Origin: Acidobacteriota bacterium
GTDB lineage: Bacteria; Acidobacteriota; Terriglobia; Bryobacterales; Bryobacteraceae
DNA: 64,000 nt
Reading direction: 5' to 3'
Assembly: GCA_016185425.1 (NCBI GenBank)
Contig: JACPNQ010000026.1
Span: 124,001-188,000 of the forward strand
Shown: positions 54,253-61,865 of the stretch, in pieces
How positions within the stretch are numbered: position 1 is the stretch's first letter
How the letters are laid out: each line of letters opens with the position of its first letter
Made by a program: the position numbers and the translations under genes
The notes under the pieces: generated by a model
What the model saw: the letters and a program-made list of their open reading frames with translations, nothing else
Database searches by the model: none
What the model was told of the DNA's origin: nothing

Positions 54253-55631
54253 AGTTTTTCCCTCAATTTGTACAGCGCCGGTGCGGCAGTCACCGCCCGG
54301 CCAATGTGTAGCTGCGTTCGCCCGCAATACGGCGGTACCGTCAGTTCCAAACTCACCGGACCTGTCATCTTCACCGGCATATCCTTTTCGGGCAGGAAAT
54401 ACTCCAGCGCCGTTGAGATCTCGATGACATAAACGATCGCCTTCTCCCGCAGCGCGGGTGCGCCGTTTAAATACAAATCCGCGCAGTGAACCGCCGCGCA
54501 ATGTTCATCGATCGCGCGTATTTCCACCGGCCTGTCGATGGCCTTCGCCGCCCCGGCCGCGGCCAAAACTTCGTCCGGCCGCGCCGCCATCGATTCGTGG
54601 AAAGACGGCCAGCGGAAGAACACCACTCCACCGCAATACTGGCCCATCTGCCGCGCTTGCTCAACCGCCGCGCGGATCGATTCGGGTGTCGACAGCACGA
54701 ACTCAAACGCCGTGCCGGCCTCGAATCCGGTATATCCAACGACTGTCTTCCGCTGCGCACGATAGCGCAGCACCAGCTCCTTTGCCTCCGTCGTCGAAGT
54801 CTCCAAAGCAAATGCTGAATTCACCCCAACATCGAACGGCTTCAAATCTCCATAAGACCGTATCCCCGGATACATGCCGGATGGCCGCTCCGGCCCCAGC
54901 ACCCGCGAACGCCCGAATGTCGAGATACCAATCCGGTATCGCTTGCCGAAGCGGTTAAACGTTGGGCTCCATTTCGCGGCGTCAATTGGCGCCGCAATCG
55001 CCGGCGAGTGGAATACACTGCCCGGATTCCGCAGGTCGTAAAACTGGGGAACGAATTCGTCCACCGCATCGACCACTTCGCCGATGGCCGTCCCGGGCCG
55101 GAACCAGTCCAGCAGCGCGGTGATTGACAGTGAACTTCCCGCCGGCAGGTGTTTCCGTACGGCGCGCAAGTACGCCCCATATGCAGCCAGGGATCGCGAC
55201 GGACTGTCGATGTCCAACTGCACGCCGGCAAGCCGCAGCCCGCGCCTCCGCGCCTCACGTTGCAGCTCTTCGACTGCATGGCCAAGCACCGGTGTCGACA
55301 TCGCGTCCGGCACCGCTTGCCTTTCAAATCGGAAGACTGCCCAATACTCCCGTGCCGCTGGTATCTCCGGCGGCCACGTCCCCGGCGCATGCCACTGCGG
55401 CTTCTCCCCGCGAAAGCGGAAGAGAGAAATCGTGCCTGCCTGAAAATACAGTGCGTCCAGCGGCGCTGACCCGGCTTCGGTGGCGGCTGAGCTGCCATTC
55501 CAGAACCAGTAACCGAACTGCCATTTCGGCAGCGGTTGACGCGAGGACGTGCGTCCTCCGCAGCCCGCCAAAACCAGCAGTTCCGTCACTAGAACCAACC
55601 GCACTATCCGCGCGGATCCCCCGCTAAGCAT
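54249..55631 (-). CDS. DUF3142 lipoprotein
   Basis: A 460-residue lipoprotein with signal peptide and lipobox 'LLVLAGCGG' (Cys24). The DUF3142 domain (about residues 40-330) reads like a TIM barrel of the GH18 type: 'FGYWFWNGSSAA', 'GLRLAGVQLDIDSPSRSLAA', 'LSITALLDWF', 'VDAVDEFVPQFYDLRNPG', 'RIGISTFGRS' and 'GGVVFFRWPS'. The Asp in 'QLDIDSP' is a possible catalytic position, but the usual DxxDxDxE is incomplete. The C-terminal 100 residues are beta-rich. It is the first gene of a pair with the coupled TPR protein. Cellular role unknown. Confidence 0.87.
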   Translation of the reverse strand: MLSGGSARIVRLVLVTELLVLAGCGGRTSSRQPLPKWQFGYWFWNGSSAATEAGSAPLDALYFQAGTISLFRFRGEKPQWHAPGTWPPEIPAAREYWAVFRFERQAVPDAMSTPVLGHAVEELQREARRRGLRLAGVQLDIDSPSRSLAAYGAYLRAVRKHLPAGSSLSITALLDWFRPGTAIGEVVDAVDEFVPQFYDLRNPGSVFHSPAIAAPIDAAKWSPTFNRFGKRYRIGISTFGRSRVLGPERPSGMYPGIRSYGDLKPFDVGVNSAFALETSTTEAKELVLRYRAQRKTVVGYTGFEAGTAFEFVLSTPESIRAAVEQARQMGQYCGGVVFFRWPSFHESMAARPDEVLAAAGAAKAIDRPVEIRAIDEHCAAVHCADLYLNGAPALREKAIVYVIEISTALEYFLPEKDMPVKMTGPVSLELTVPPYCGRTQLHIGRAVTAAPALYKLREKL

Positions 55632-55781
55632 AAGTAGCTTAAGCTTCAGAATACAGCGGAGCTGGGTAAGCGCAACCGAAAATTGTCAGGCTTTGCGTAA
55701 TGCCAGTATCTACTCCCTCCCGCTCACCGGCAGCTCACCAGGACGGCCGTGTGCAGTTTCACTCCGTCGCGCATTGTGACT

Positions 55782-55819
55782 TAAACCATAACTTTGCCGT
55801 TTGGCAAGGTTATGGTTTA
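55782..55819. repeat. 17-bp inverted repeat (hairpin, 4-base loop)
   Basis: TAAACCATAACTTTGCC at 55782-55798 pairs with GGCAAGGTTATGGTTTA at 55803-55819 in 17 pairs, one of them G-U in RNA and a mismatch in DNA, around a four-base GTTT loop. No long T-run follows on either strand, so it is not a typical terminator. It may be an operator or a cruciform element. Confidence 0.7.
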
Positions 55820-55961
55820 TTCGGGCTCTACTTGGGACTCGGCCCTTTCGATGCGGAAGCGGAGCGCAGCCTCCAGAACGTTTTTAAATACATGCCGACA
55901 AGCGGCGATCCATCTCGGGGTTCACGGGTCCGGCTGTTCACGTTCACTTGGATATCACATC

Positions 55962-55991
55962 TTGACAGCCAAGATAAACATAAGCTACACT
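55962..55991 (+). promoter_or_regulatory. Probable sigma-70 promoter of padR-ADOP
   Basis: TTGACA (55962-55967, full consensus) and TACACT (55986-55991) are 18 bases apart and end 36 bases before the padR ATG. The -35 box is inside CTTG...CAAG (55961-55973), a short dyad that could be a PadR operator, but the latter is inference. Confidence 0.6.
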
Positions 55992-56027
55992 GGGCCACTG
56001 GGCCATACATTGCCCTTCGAGCATCCC

Positions 56028-56363
56028 ATGGACGACTTAAATACAGACGTAATCCCCGGTACGCTGGACATGCTCATCCTCAAGACGCTCAGTCTGGAAC
56101 CGATGCATGGCTTTGGTATCGCTCGCAGAATTGAGCAGATTTCGCGCGGTGTATTCAAAGTCAATCCCGGGTCCCTCCTTACGGCGTTTCAACGGCTGGA
56201 GCGCGTCGGGTGGCTGCATTCCGAGTGGCGCCAAACGGACAACTCGCGGCGAGCCAAGTTCTATTCGCTCACTCGCTCTGGGCGAAAACAACTTGAACTC
56301 GAAACGGCTGACTGGAACCGCCGCGCGTCTGCTATCGCGCGGCTGCTGAAAGCTGAGGGGTAG
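56028..56363 (+). CDS. PadR-family transcriptional regulator
   Basis: A 111-residue repressor with a winged-helix fold. The motif 'GTLDMLILKTLSLEPMHGFG' at the N-terminus, 'VNPGSLLTAFQRLERVGWL' and 'RRAKFYSLTRSGRKQLELE' are typical of the short PadR proteins paired with acidobacterial permeases. The ATG at 56028 gives the usual start; longer upstream reading is not conserved. It lies four bases before the permease start and probably controls that operon and itself. Confidence 0.95.
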   Translation: MDDLNTDVIPGTLDMLILKTLSLEPMHGFGIARRIEQISRGVFKVNPGSLLTAFQRLERVGWLHSEWRQTDNSRRAKFYSLTRSGRKQLELETADWNRRASAIARLLKAEG

Positions 56364-56367
56364 GAGT

Positions 56368-59055
56368 TTGTCCCTTTGGCGCCAGCTTATCCGTGGCGTG
56401 CGCGTGCTCGGGAATCGGAGAGCCGCGGACCAGGAGATCGCCGATGAGGTAAGCCACTTTCTGGAAGAGGCTGAGTCCGCATTTGTGGCCGAAGGACTTT
56501 CTCCGGATGAGGCGCGGCGGACTGCGCGCCTGGAACTGGGCAATGCGACGGCGATTCGGGAGCAAGTGCGTTGGTATGGGTGGGAGAACAAAATGGACAC
56601 TCTATTTGCCGACTTGCGTTACGCCGCTCGGCGACTGAGCGCACGTCCGAGCTTTACGGCCGTTTGCGTGCTTACTCTAGGGCTGGGTATCGGCGCAAGC
56701 GGCGCGATATTCAGTGTCATCAACGCTGTCCTGCTAAAACCTTTGCCGTATCCGATCTCCGAGCGGCTGGTGGCGCTGACGCATACGGCGCCTGGGATCA
56801 AGATCGAAAGGCTCTCCCTGGCGACATCGCTCTATTTCACGTATCGCGAAGAAAGCCGCGTCTTCGAGGACGTGGCGATGTGGATGGGCGACTCATGGAC
56901 GGTAACCGGTTTGGCCGAGGCCGAAAAGGTGACGGGCCTGTCGGTGACGCACCGATTCCTCGATGTGCTGAAGGTTCCGGCGGCGCTGGGGCGCGGGTTC
57001 GCCGCCTCGGACGCAGACAGTACGAGCGAACGCACGGTGATGCTTTCTGACGGGTATTGGAGGTCCCGCTTTGGAACCGATCCTAGGGTACTTGGGCGGT
57101 CAATCGTGCTCGACGGAAATGCTTACCGGGTGATTGGCGTGCTGCCCCCGTCGTTCCAGTTCATGGACCAGAGAATCTCATTGCTGGCAGCGATGCGAAT
57201 TAGTCGCGCGGGCGTACGCCTCATCAGCTTCTGCTGTCAGGGCATCGCTAGGCTCAAGCCGGGTGTGACTCTGGCTCAAGCTGACGCCGACGTAGCGCGC
57301 ATGCTACCCATGGCCCCGGCGAAATTCGCGATGAATCCCGGGTTCGCTCGCAATGCATTCACGGATGCCCGCATCGCTCCGCGGCTTCGATTCCTCAAGG
57401 ACGATCTCGTCGGAGAAATCGGTGCCACGCTGTGGGTGCTGCTGGGCACTGTGGCGATTGTTCTGGCGATTGCATGCGCTAATGTGGCCAATCTGCTTTT
57501 GGTGCGGGCCGATGGACGGCGGCAGGAGCTTGCCATTCGCTCGGCGCTGGGAGCGGGGCTTGGACGAATTGCTCGAGATTTGTTGCTCGAGAGCGTGCTC
57601 CTGGGAGCAGCAGGAGGTTTGCTGGGGCTTGCATTAGCGCAAATCGCGCTGAAGGCGCTGGCGGTCTCTGAATTGCCGAATCTGCCCCGTATCGACGAGA
57701 TCTCGATCGACTCCACCGTGTTGGCATTCACTATGGTCGTTTCGCTCGGAGCGGGCCTCTTGTTCGGCCTGATTCCGGTCATCAAGTATGCGCGGCCCGA
57801 GCTAGCCGTGGGACTGCGTAGTATGGGCCGATCGCTCACTGGGAGCAAGGAACGGCATCGCGCACGCAGCCTTCTGGTCGTGGTGCAAGTAGCGCTTGCG
57901 ATGGTGCTTCTCGTCGGGTCCGGCCTGATGATCCGCACGTTCCGCGTGCTGCGCGCCGTGGATCCCGGCTTCTCCGCTGCGGCGGAGTTGGAGACGATGA
58001 GCATTTCTATTCCCGAAACACAGGTGAAAGATCCGGAGGGCGCGATTCGAATGGAGGAGGCAATTCTCCGGAAGATCGAGGCGCTGGGGCAGGTTTCCGC
58101 AGCGGCGATCATCAGCACGCTTCCGCTCGAAGGAGGCGGGGACAACCCTGTCTACGCGGAGGATCAGCCGATGGCGGAGGGAGCAATCCCTCCCATCCGG
58201 CGCTTCAAGTACGTTTCGCCTGGATACGTTTCGGCGATCGGCAGTCGGCTGATTGCTGGCCGCGATATGACTTGGGCGGAGATGTACAACCGCGCTCTGG
58301 TGGCGCTGGTCTCGGAGAACATGGCGCGCGAGATTTGGCGCGATCCCCGCATAGCCGTCGGGAAGCGCATCCGCGCCTCACTCAATGACGATTGGCGGGA
58401 AGTGATCGGGGTGGTGGCCGACCTGCGGGATAACGGCGTGAATCAGAAACCGCCCACCATCGTTTACTGGCCGCTATTGCAGAAGAGCCTGGCGGCCCGC
58501 GACATCGCGGTCCGTGATGTGGCATATGTGATCCGCACCCCCAGCGCCGGATCTTCGGGATTGCGTCAGGAGATCCAGCAGGCCGTTGCGAGCATCAATG
58601 CGAACCTGCCGGTGGCAGATGTGAAGACGCTCCAATCGGCTTACGAGCGGTCGCTCGTCCGTACCTCTTTTACAATGGCCTTGCTCGCGATCGCCGGTGC
58701 CATGGCGCTCCTTCTGGGCGTGGTGGGAATCTATGGAGTTATCTCCTATTCGGTCGCGCAGCGGTCTCGGGAAATCGGGATACGCATCGCATTGGGATCT
58801 CCTCGTCACGAGGTTACGGGGCTGTTCGTGCGCTATGGCGTAATGATGTCTGGCATTGGGGCGATATGCGGGTTGAGCGGGGCGCTTGTGCTGACGCGCT
58901 TCATGAAGTCGGTACTCTTTGAAGTGAGCCCCGCCGACCCCGTGACGTATGTCGCGGCAGCAGCGGGGTTGATTCTTGCCGCGCTCTTTGGCAGCTATCT
59001 GCCAGCGCGGAGAGCTGCCCGGGTCGACCCGTTAGAAGCTCTACGCGCAGAGTAG
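56368..59055 (+). CDS. ADOP-type ABC transporter permease (FtsX/MacB family)
   Basis: An 895-residue permease of the acidobacterial duplicated orphan permease type. A helical permease prefix (residues 1-75, 'EIADEVSHFLEEAESAFVAE') precedes the MacB periplasmic core domain (about 105-330). There are two FtsX transmembrane bundles ('LWVLLGTVAIVLAIACANVA' to about residue 480, and 'ALLAIAGAMALLLGVVGIYG' to the end), each with 'G.R.ALG....I' type coupling motifs ('LAIRSALGAGLGRIARDLLL', 'IGIRIALGSPRHEVTGLFV'). It starts at TTG 56368, with GAGGGG at suitable distance. No ATP-binding subunit is adjacent, as is usual. The exported substrate is unknown. Confidence 0.94.
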   Translation: MSLWRQLIRGVRVLGNRRAADQEIADEVSHFLEEAESAFVAEGLSPDEARRTARLELGNATAIREQVRWYGWENKMDTLFADLRYAARRLSARPSFTAVCVLTLGLGIGASGAIFSVINAVLLKPLPYPISERLVALTHTAPGIKIERLSLATSLYFTYREESRVFEDVAMWMGDSWTVTGLAEAEKVTGLSVTHRFLDVLKVPAALGRGFAASDADSTSERTVMLSDGYWRSRFGTDPRVLGRSIVLDGNAYRVIGVLPPSFQFMDQRISLLAAMRISRAGVRLISFCCQGIARLKPGVTLAQADADVARMLPMAPAKFAMNPGFARNAFTDARIAPRLRFLKDDLVGEIGATLWVLLGTVAIVLAIACANVANLLLVRADGRRQELAIRSALGAGLGRIARDLLLESVLLGAAGGLLGLALAQIALKALAVSELPNLPRIDEISIDSTVLAFTMVVSLGAGLLFGLIPVIKYARPELAVGLRSMGRSLTGSKERHRARSLLVVVQVALAMVLLVGSGLMIRTFRVLRAVDPGFSAAAELETMSISIPETQVKDPEGAIRMEEAILRKIEALGQVSAAAIISTLPLEGGGDNPVYAEDQPMAEGAIPPIRRFKYVSPGYVSAIGSRLIAGRDMTWAEMYNRALVALVSENMAREIWRDPRIAVGKRIRASLNDDWREVIGVVADLRDNGVNQKPPTIVYWPLLQKSLAARDIAVRDVAYVIRTPSAGSSGLRQEIQQAVASINANLPVADVKTLQSAYERSLVRTSFTMALLAIAGAMALLLGVVGIYGVISYSVAQRSREIGIRIALGSPRHEVTGLFVRYGVMMSGIGAICGLSGALVLTRFMKSVLFEVSPADPVTYVAAAAGLILAALFGSYLPARRAARVDPLEALRAE

Positions 59056-59128
59056 TGGGGCTTTCTCCGGCCTGACGGCGTAGCGTACGCCGATCCTGCA
59101 AGGGACTAAGCCTCACGTCCGCGGTAAG

Positions 59129-60733
59129 CTACCCCCATAGCTTCGAACGGTTACGCCGATGTGGACCTTCCGACTCGCGAGTGCCGCTGGAAACCCCGGA
59201 TGACCCTCGGCTCAGCTTTTTCCGGGACTGTTCCGCAAACTCACGTCTTCGAGCGGCGAGCTTTGCGCATAAATGAGGTTCCCGGTCACATATGCTTGAG
59301 TCTGAACTGTAGCCCAGCCGGTGGGCGACCTGCTCCAACGTGGGAGGAGGCTCTTCATTAAGAGCTGCTTCGAGCTCTACCGGGAGCGTGTTTCGCCGGA
59401 CCGCCCAGACCTCAGCACGCTTCGCTTTGATCGCGCGGCAAAGATCGGGAAATCTCGCCCTTAGAGGGTCCTCGGTCTGATATCCAAGCGACAATGCGCT
59501 CCGATGAAGTGGGATCGGCATTGCGAGCGATAGCGATTCTTCCAGCGTCTTCAGTATTATCGAATCGTCGAGCAACTTCGCTCCACGCCGGCGCCACCAG
59601 TGATTACGCCCGGACTTGTTGAAGTTTCGGACGATGCCTTTGCACAGATCGCTATCTGCAATGTACAGCCGAGTTGGTGTCGAGTACCCCAGTCGCTGTG
59701 CGACCTCACGAATACTCGGAGCCGGTTGTTCTTTCAAGGCCAACAGAAGTGCAGCGCGGATCTGGTCTGCGGGTCGATTGGGCGCGATACCGCGTTGATG
59801 CCTCGCCTCTATAACTGTCTTCACTGCAACGGTAGCCTCCAGACCCGAGATAGCACCCGTAACAAGGGAAGTCAATGGAATTTTCAAGTTGTAGCACGCT
59901 CGCAACATTGGGCCGATCCGTCCGATCGTCGCACCCGTGCACCAGTTGAGAAACGAACTTCGGCGGCAACCCGCCATTTCGGCTGTAGCGATTCTGTTTC
60001 CATCAGAAAATGAGTCCACGTAATAGACGAGGACCTTCCGAATGTTCTCTTTTCCGACTGACTTGACGTCCGGAGCGATCGCCAAAAGTCTTCCGAACTC
60101 CTGCGCAACCCAGACCTGGTATTCCGTTGCCAGTACCTCTGGTGTTGAACCCCTCGCTGTTCCGAGCCACTGGCGGCAGCGGGAACAGAAACCGGACCGC
60201 GATACAGCACAGATCGGCCGCAGTTCGCGATGACATGCGGGGCATGAAGTCTCCAGAGATACTCTGTGCAAAGGGCAGATCTCCACGCATTGCAGACACC
60301 ATATCAACTGCTCGTAGACTTCTTGCCCTTGTGCTGCGCTTGATTCGTAACAATGGGGGCACCACGCTCTTTCGGGGCGCATCAGACTGGCGGTATCGAG
60401 GACTGACTCAAACGGCAACAGCGTCAGGAAGCGAAGATTATCGCGTAGAGTAAACCGTTCGACCGCAGAGACCCAGTTCTGGGCGCCCTCTCTGACGCCA
60501 TTGATTGCGTTCGAAATTCCCGCTGGCACGTGATAGTAAGGAACGCCCGTCCGAAGCTCGTGTTCGATCAGGTCGCTTACACGCACCGCGTGCGAAGCGG
60601 CAAGCCGGATCATGTAGCCAGTTAAGCTTTCGACGAACGGCGTACCGACCCCGATCGGCTCGATCGAATGAAGACGGCTTCGGGCCGGGATTGGGACCGG
60701 TAACATATTCCACGAATCAAGGGCCTCCTGCAT
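59129..60733 (-). CDS. tniQ: TniQ/TnsD-like target-selection protein with three C-terminal HTH-like repeats
   Basis: A 534-residue TniQ family protein of a Tn7-like element; TniQ/TnsD directs the transposase to its target. 'TPFVESLTGYMIRLAASHAV' opens the TniQ domain. The zinc motifs are C125/C128 ('WCPHC'), C146/C149 ('CLQC'), C153 with H156 ('CPLHRVS'), C164/C167 ('CPAC') and C183/C186 ('CSRC'). Residues about 325-372, 391-440 and 451-500 are three repeats sharing 'LGYS/QT' and 'LC' positions ('VAQRLGYSTPTRLYIADSDL', 'ALSLGYQTEDPLRARFPDL', 'VAHRLGYSSDSSICDREPHL'), resembling the TnsD DNA-binding tail. It overlaps tnsC by 17 bases. Confidence 0.9.
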   Translation of the reverse strand: MQEALDSWNMLPVPIPARSRLHSIEPIGVGTPFVESLTGYMIRLAASHAVRVSDLIEHELRTGVPYYHVPAGISNAINGVREGAQNWVSAVERFTLRDNLRFLTLLPFESVLDTASLMRPERAWCPHCYESSAAQGQEVYEQLIWCLQCVEICPLHRVSLETSCPACHRELRPICAVSRSGFCSRCRQWLGTARGSTPEVLATEYQVWVAQEFGRLLAIAPDVKSVGKENIRKVLVYYVDSFSDGNRIATAEMAGCRRSSFLNWCTGATIGRIGPMLRACYNLKIPLTSLVTGAISGLEATVAVKTVIEARHQRGIAPNRPADQIRAALLLALKEQPAPSIREVAQRLGYSTPTRLYIADSDLCKGIVRNFNKSGRNHWWRRRGAKLLDDSIILKTLEESLSLAMPIPLHRSALSLGYQTEDPLRARFPDLCRAIKAKRAEVWAVRRNTLPVELEAALNEEPPPTLEQVAHRLGYSSDSSICDREPHLCAKLAARRREFAEQSRKKLSRGSSGVSSGTRESEGPHRRNRSKLWG

Positions 60734-61865
60734 TGACCGACACTCCTATTGGATCGCGCTGGGGCCGACGCATTCCCGGCCGCCTGGTGTTTCGCGGTGT
60801 TTTCGGTTTAGCTGCGTCGCCTATGTTGTGCACAGCGCCTCGGAGCCCCAACCGTATCTGAAGCGCGTCTCGCGCTTCTGCTGGTTCCGCAGCACGCGAC
60901 TCTCCCTCAGCCGTTTCTGAGAGGATCTTCTCGCATTGCAGAACGGACAGTGCTTGAGCCTCCAGATCCTTCCGGACGATTGTCTTTCCTTCACGCCGCA
61001 GTACCGAATGCAACGCCCTAGTGAGCCACTGTTTCAGAATGCCAATGCAGCCAAGACTCCTCTCGTAAAGAAACTCCCATTCCCCGGCGAGATCAGGCTG
61101 ATCGGGCAGAGGTATGTGGTGGGCGAATGAGCCCACCACATTGATGAACACCTGCCGCTCCGAAAGCGACTCCGCCCGGTACCGCGGGAAGTGGACATCC
61201 AGGCTCCGCCTGCTGAGCTGCCCGTTGAGATTTCTGAAGGAGAGCAAATCATAGGTGCCGAACAACACGTGGACGATTCGCGTCTGATTGGCTATCGATT
61301 TGACGACGTCTAGTTGATCGAGCAGCCGGCGCCCGGATGCCATCTTCGACAAGTGCTGCGCTTCATCGATCATGACGGCGGCAGGCCGTCTAAACCGCAA
61401 TGCCTGCTCGACTGCGTGGCGATACTCGGCAGTAGTCGATTTCGAACCGAATGTCGAAGAACGCTTCACATAGAGCGTTTCCGCGTCGCGCTTACAGTCC
61501 GTCAACGGCTCGTTCATGGCGACCAGTAATCTCCTGAAGTGATCCGACCAGCAGAACCGGCCAGATTCCGGCGCGATCGCCTCCACACCAATTACCGGAA
61601 TGCGGCCGCGGTCCTGCTCCAAGCCAGACCGAAGCTCATTATTGATGACTTGCTCGGCCTTGAGTCTAAGCGTTGTTTTGCCGACGCCTGTCGGCCCAAA
61701 CACGAATACCAGCGAGTTTGGCTCTGACTCCGAGATGGCGGCCATGAGCTTCTCTTTCGCTTCCGCGAGCAGAGGGTGGGCCACCGTATACGCTCGAAAG
61801 TAAGCCAACCTTTCCTCGGATGGCCTTGCCAGTAGTTCGCGTGGAAAGCCGGCCGCCACGGTCAT
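60717..61865 (-). CDS. tnsC: TnsC/TniB-like AAA+ ATPase
   Basis: A 382-residue AAA+ regulator of transposition. Walker A is 'GPTGVGKTT' (residues 57-65), Walker B 'VMIDEAQHLSKM' (about 164-175), and a sensor region 'HVLFGTYDLLSFRNLNGQL' follows. The tail (320-382) is Pro/Arg-rich and low complexity. It should form ATP-dependent filaments that link the TniQ-marked target with the TnsB transposase. The ATG at 61865 follows the transposase stop directly (TGAATG), so the three genes form one translationally coupled unit. Confidence 0.93.
   Translation of the reverse strand: MTVAAGFPRELLARPSEERLAYFRAYTVAHPLLAEAKEKLMAAISESEPNSLVFVFGPTGVGKTTLRLKAEQVINNELRSGLEQDRGRIPVIGVEAIAPESGRFCWSDHFRRLLVAMNEPLTDCKRDAETLYVKRSSTFGSKSTTAEYRHAVEQALRFRRPAAVMIDEAQHLSKMASGRRLLDQLDVVKSIANQTRIVHVLFGTYDLLSFRNLNGQLSRRSLDVHFPRYRAESLSERQVFINVVGSFAHHIPLPDQPDLAGEWEFLYERSLGCIGILKQWLTRALHSVLRREGKTIVRKDLEAQALSVLQCEKILSETAEGESRAAEPAEARDALQIRLGLRGAVHNIGDAAKPKTPRNTRRPGMRRPQRDPIGVSVNAGGP

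Larger units (their letters stand above)
55632..56027. other. Intergenic region carrying a long hairpin and the padR promoter
   Basis: About 396 bases without a supported gene. It contains the upstream region of the DUF3142 gene (minus strand), the 17-bp hairpin at 55782-55819 and a promoter at 55962-55991. Open frames across it lack starts or motifs. Confidence 0.6.

Noticed and set aside
59076-59095. Short GGCGTA/TACGCC dyad between ADOP and tniQ as transposon end
   Set aside because: Too short, no matching copy or TGT/ACA terminus visible.
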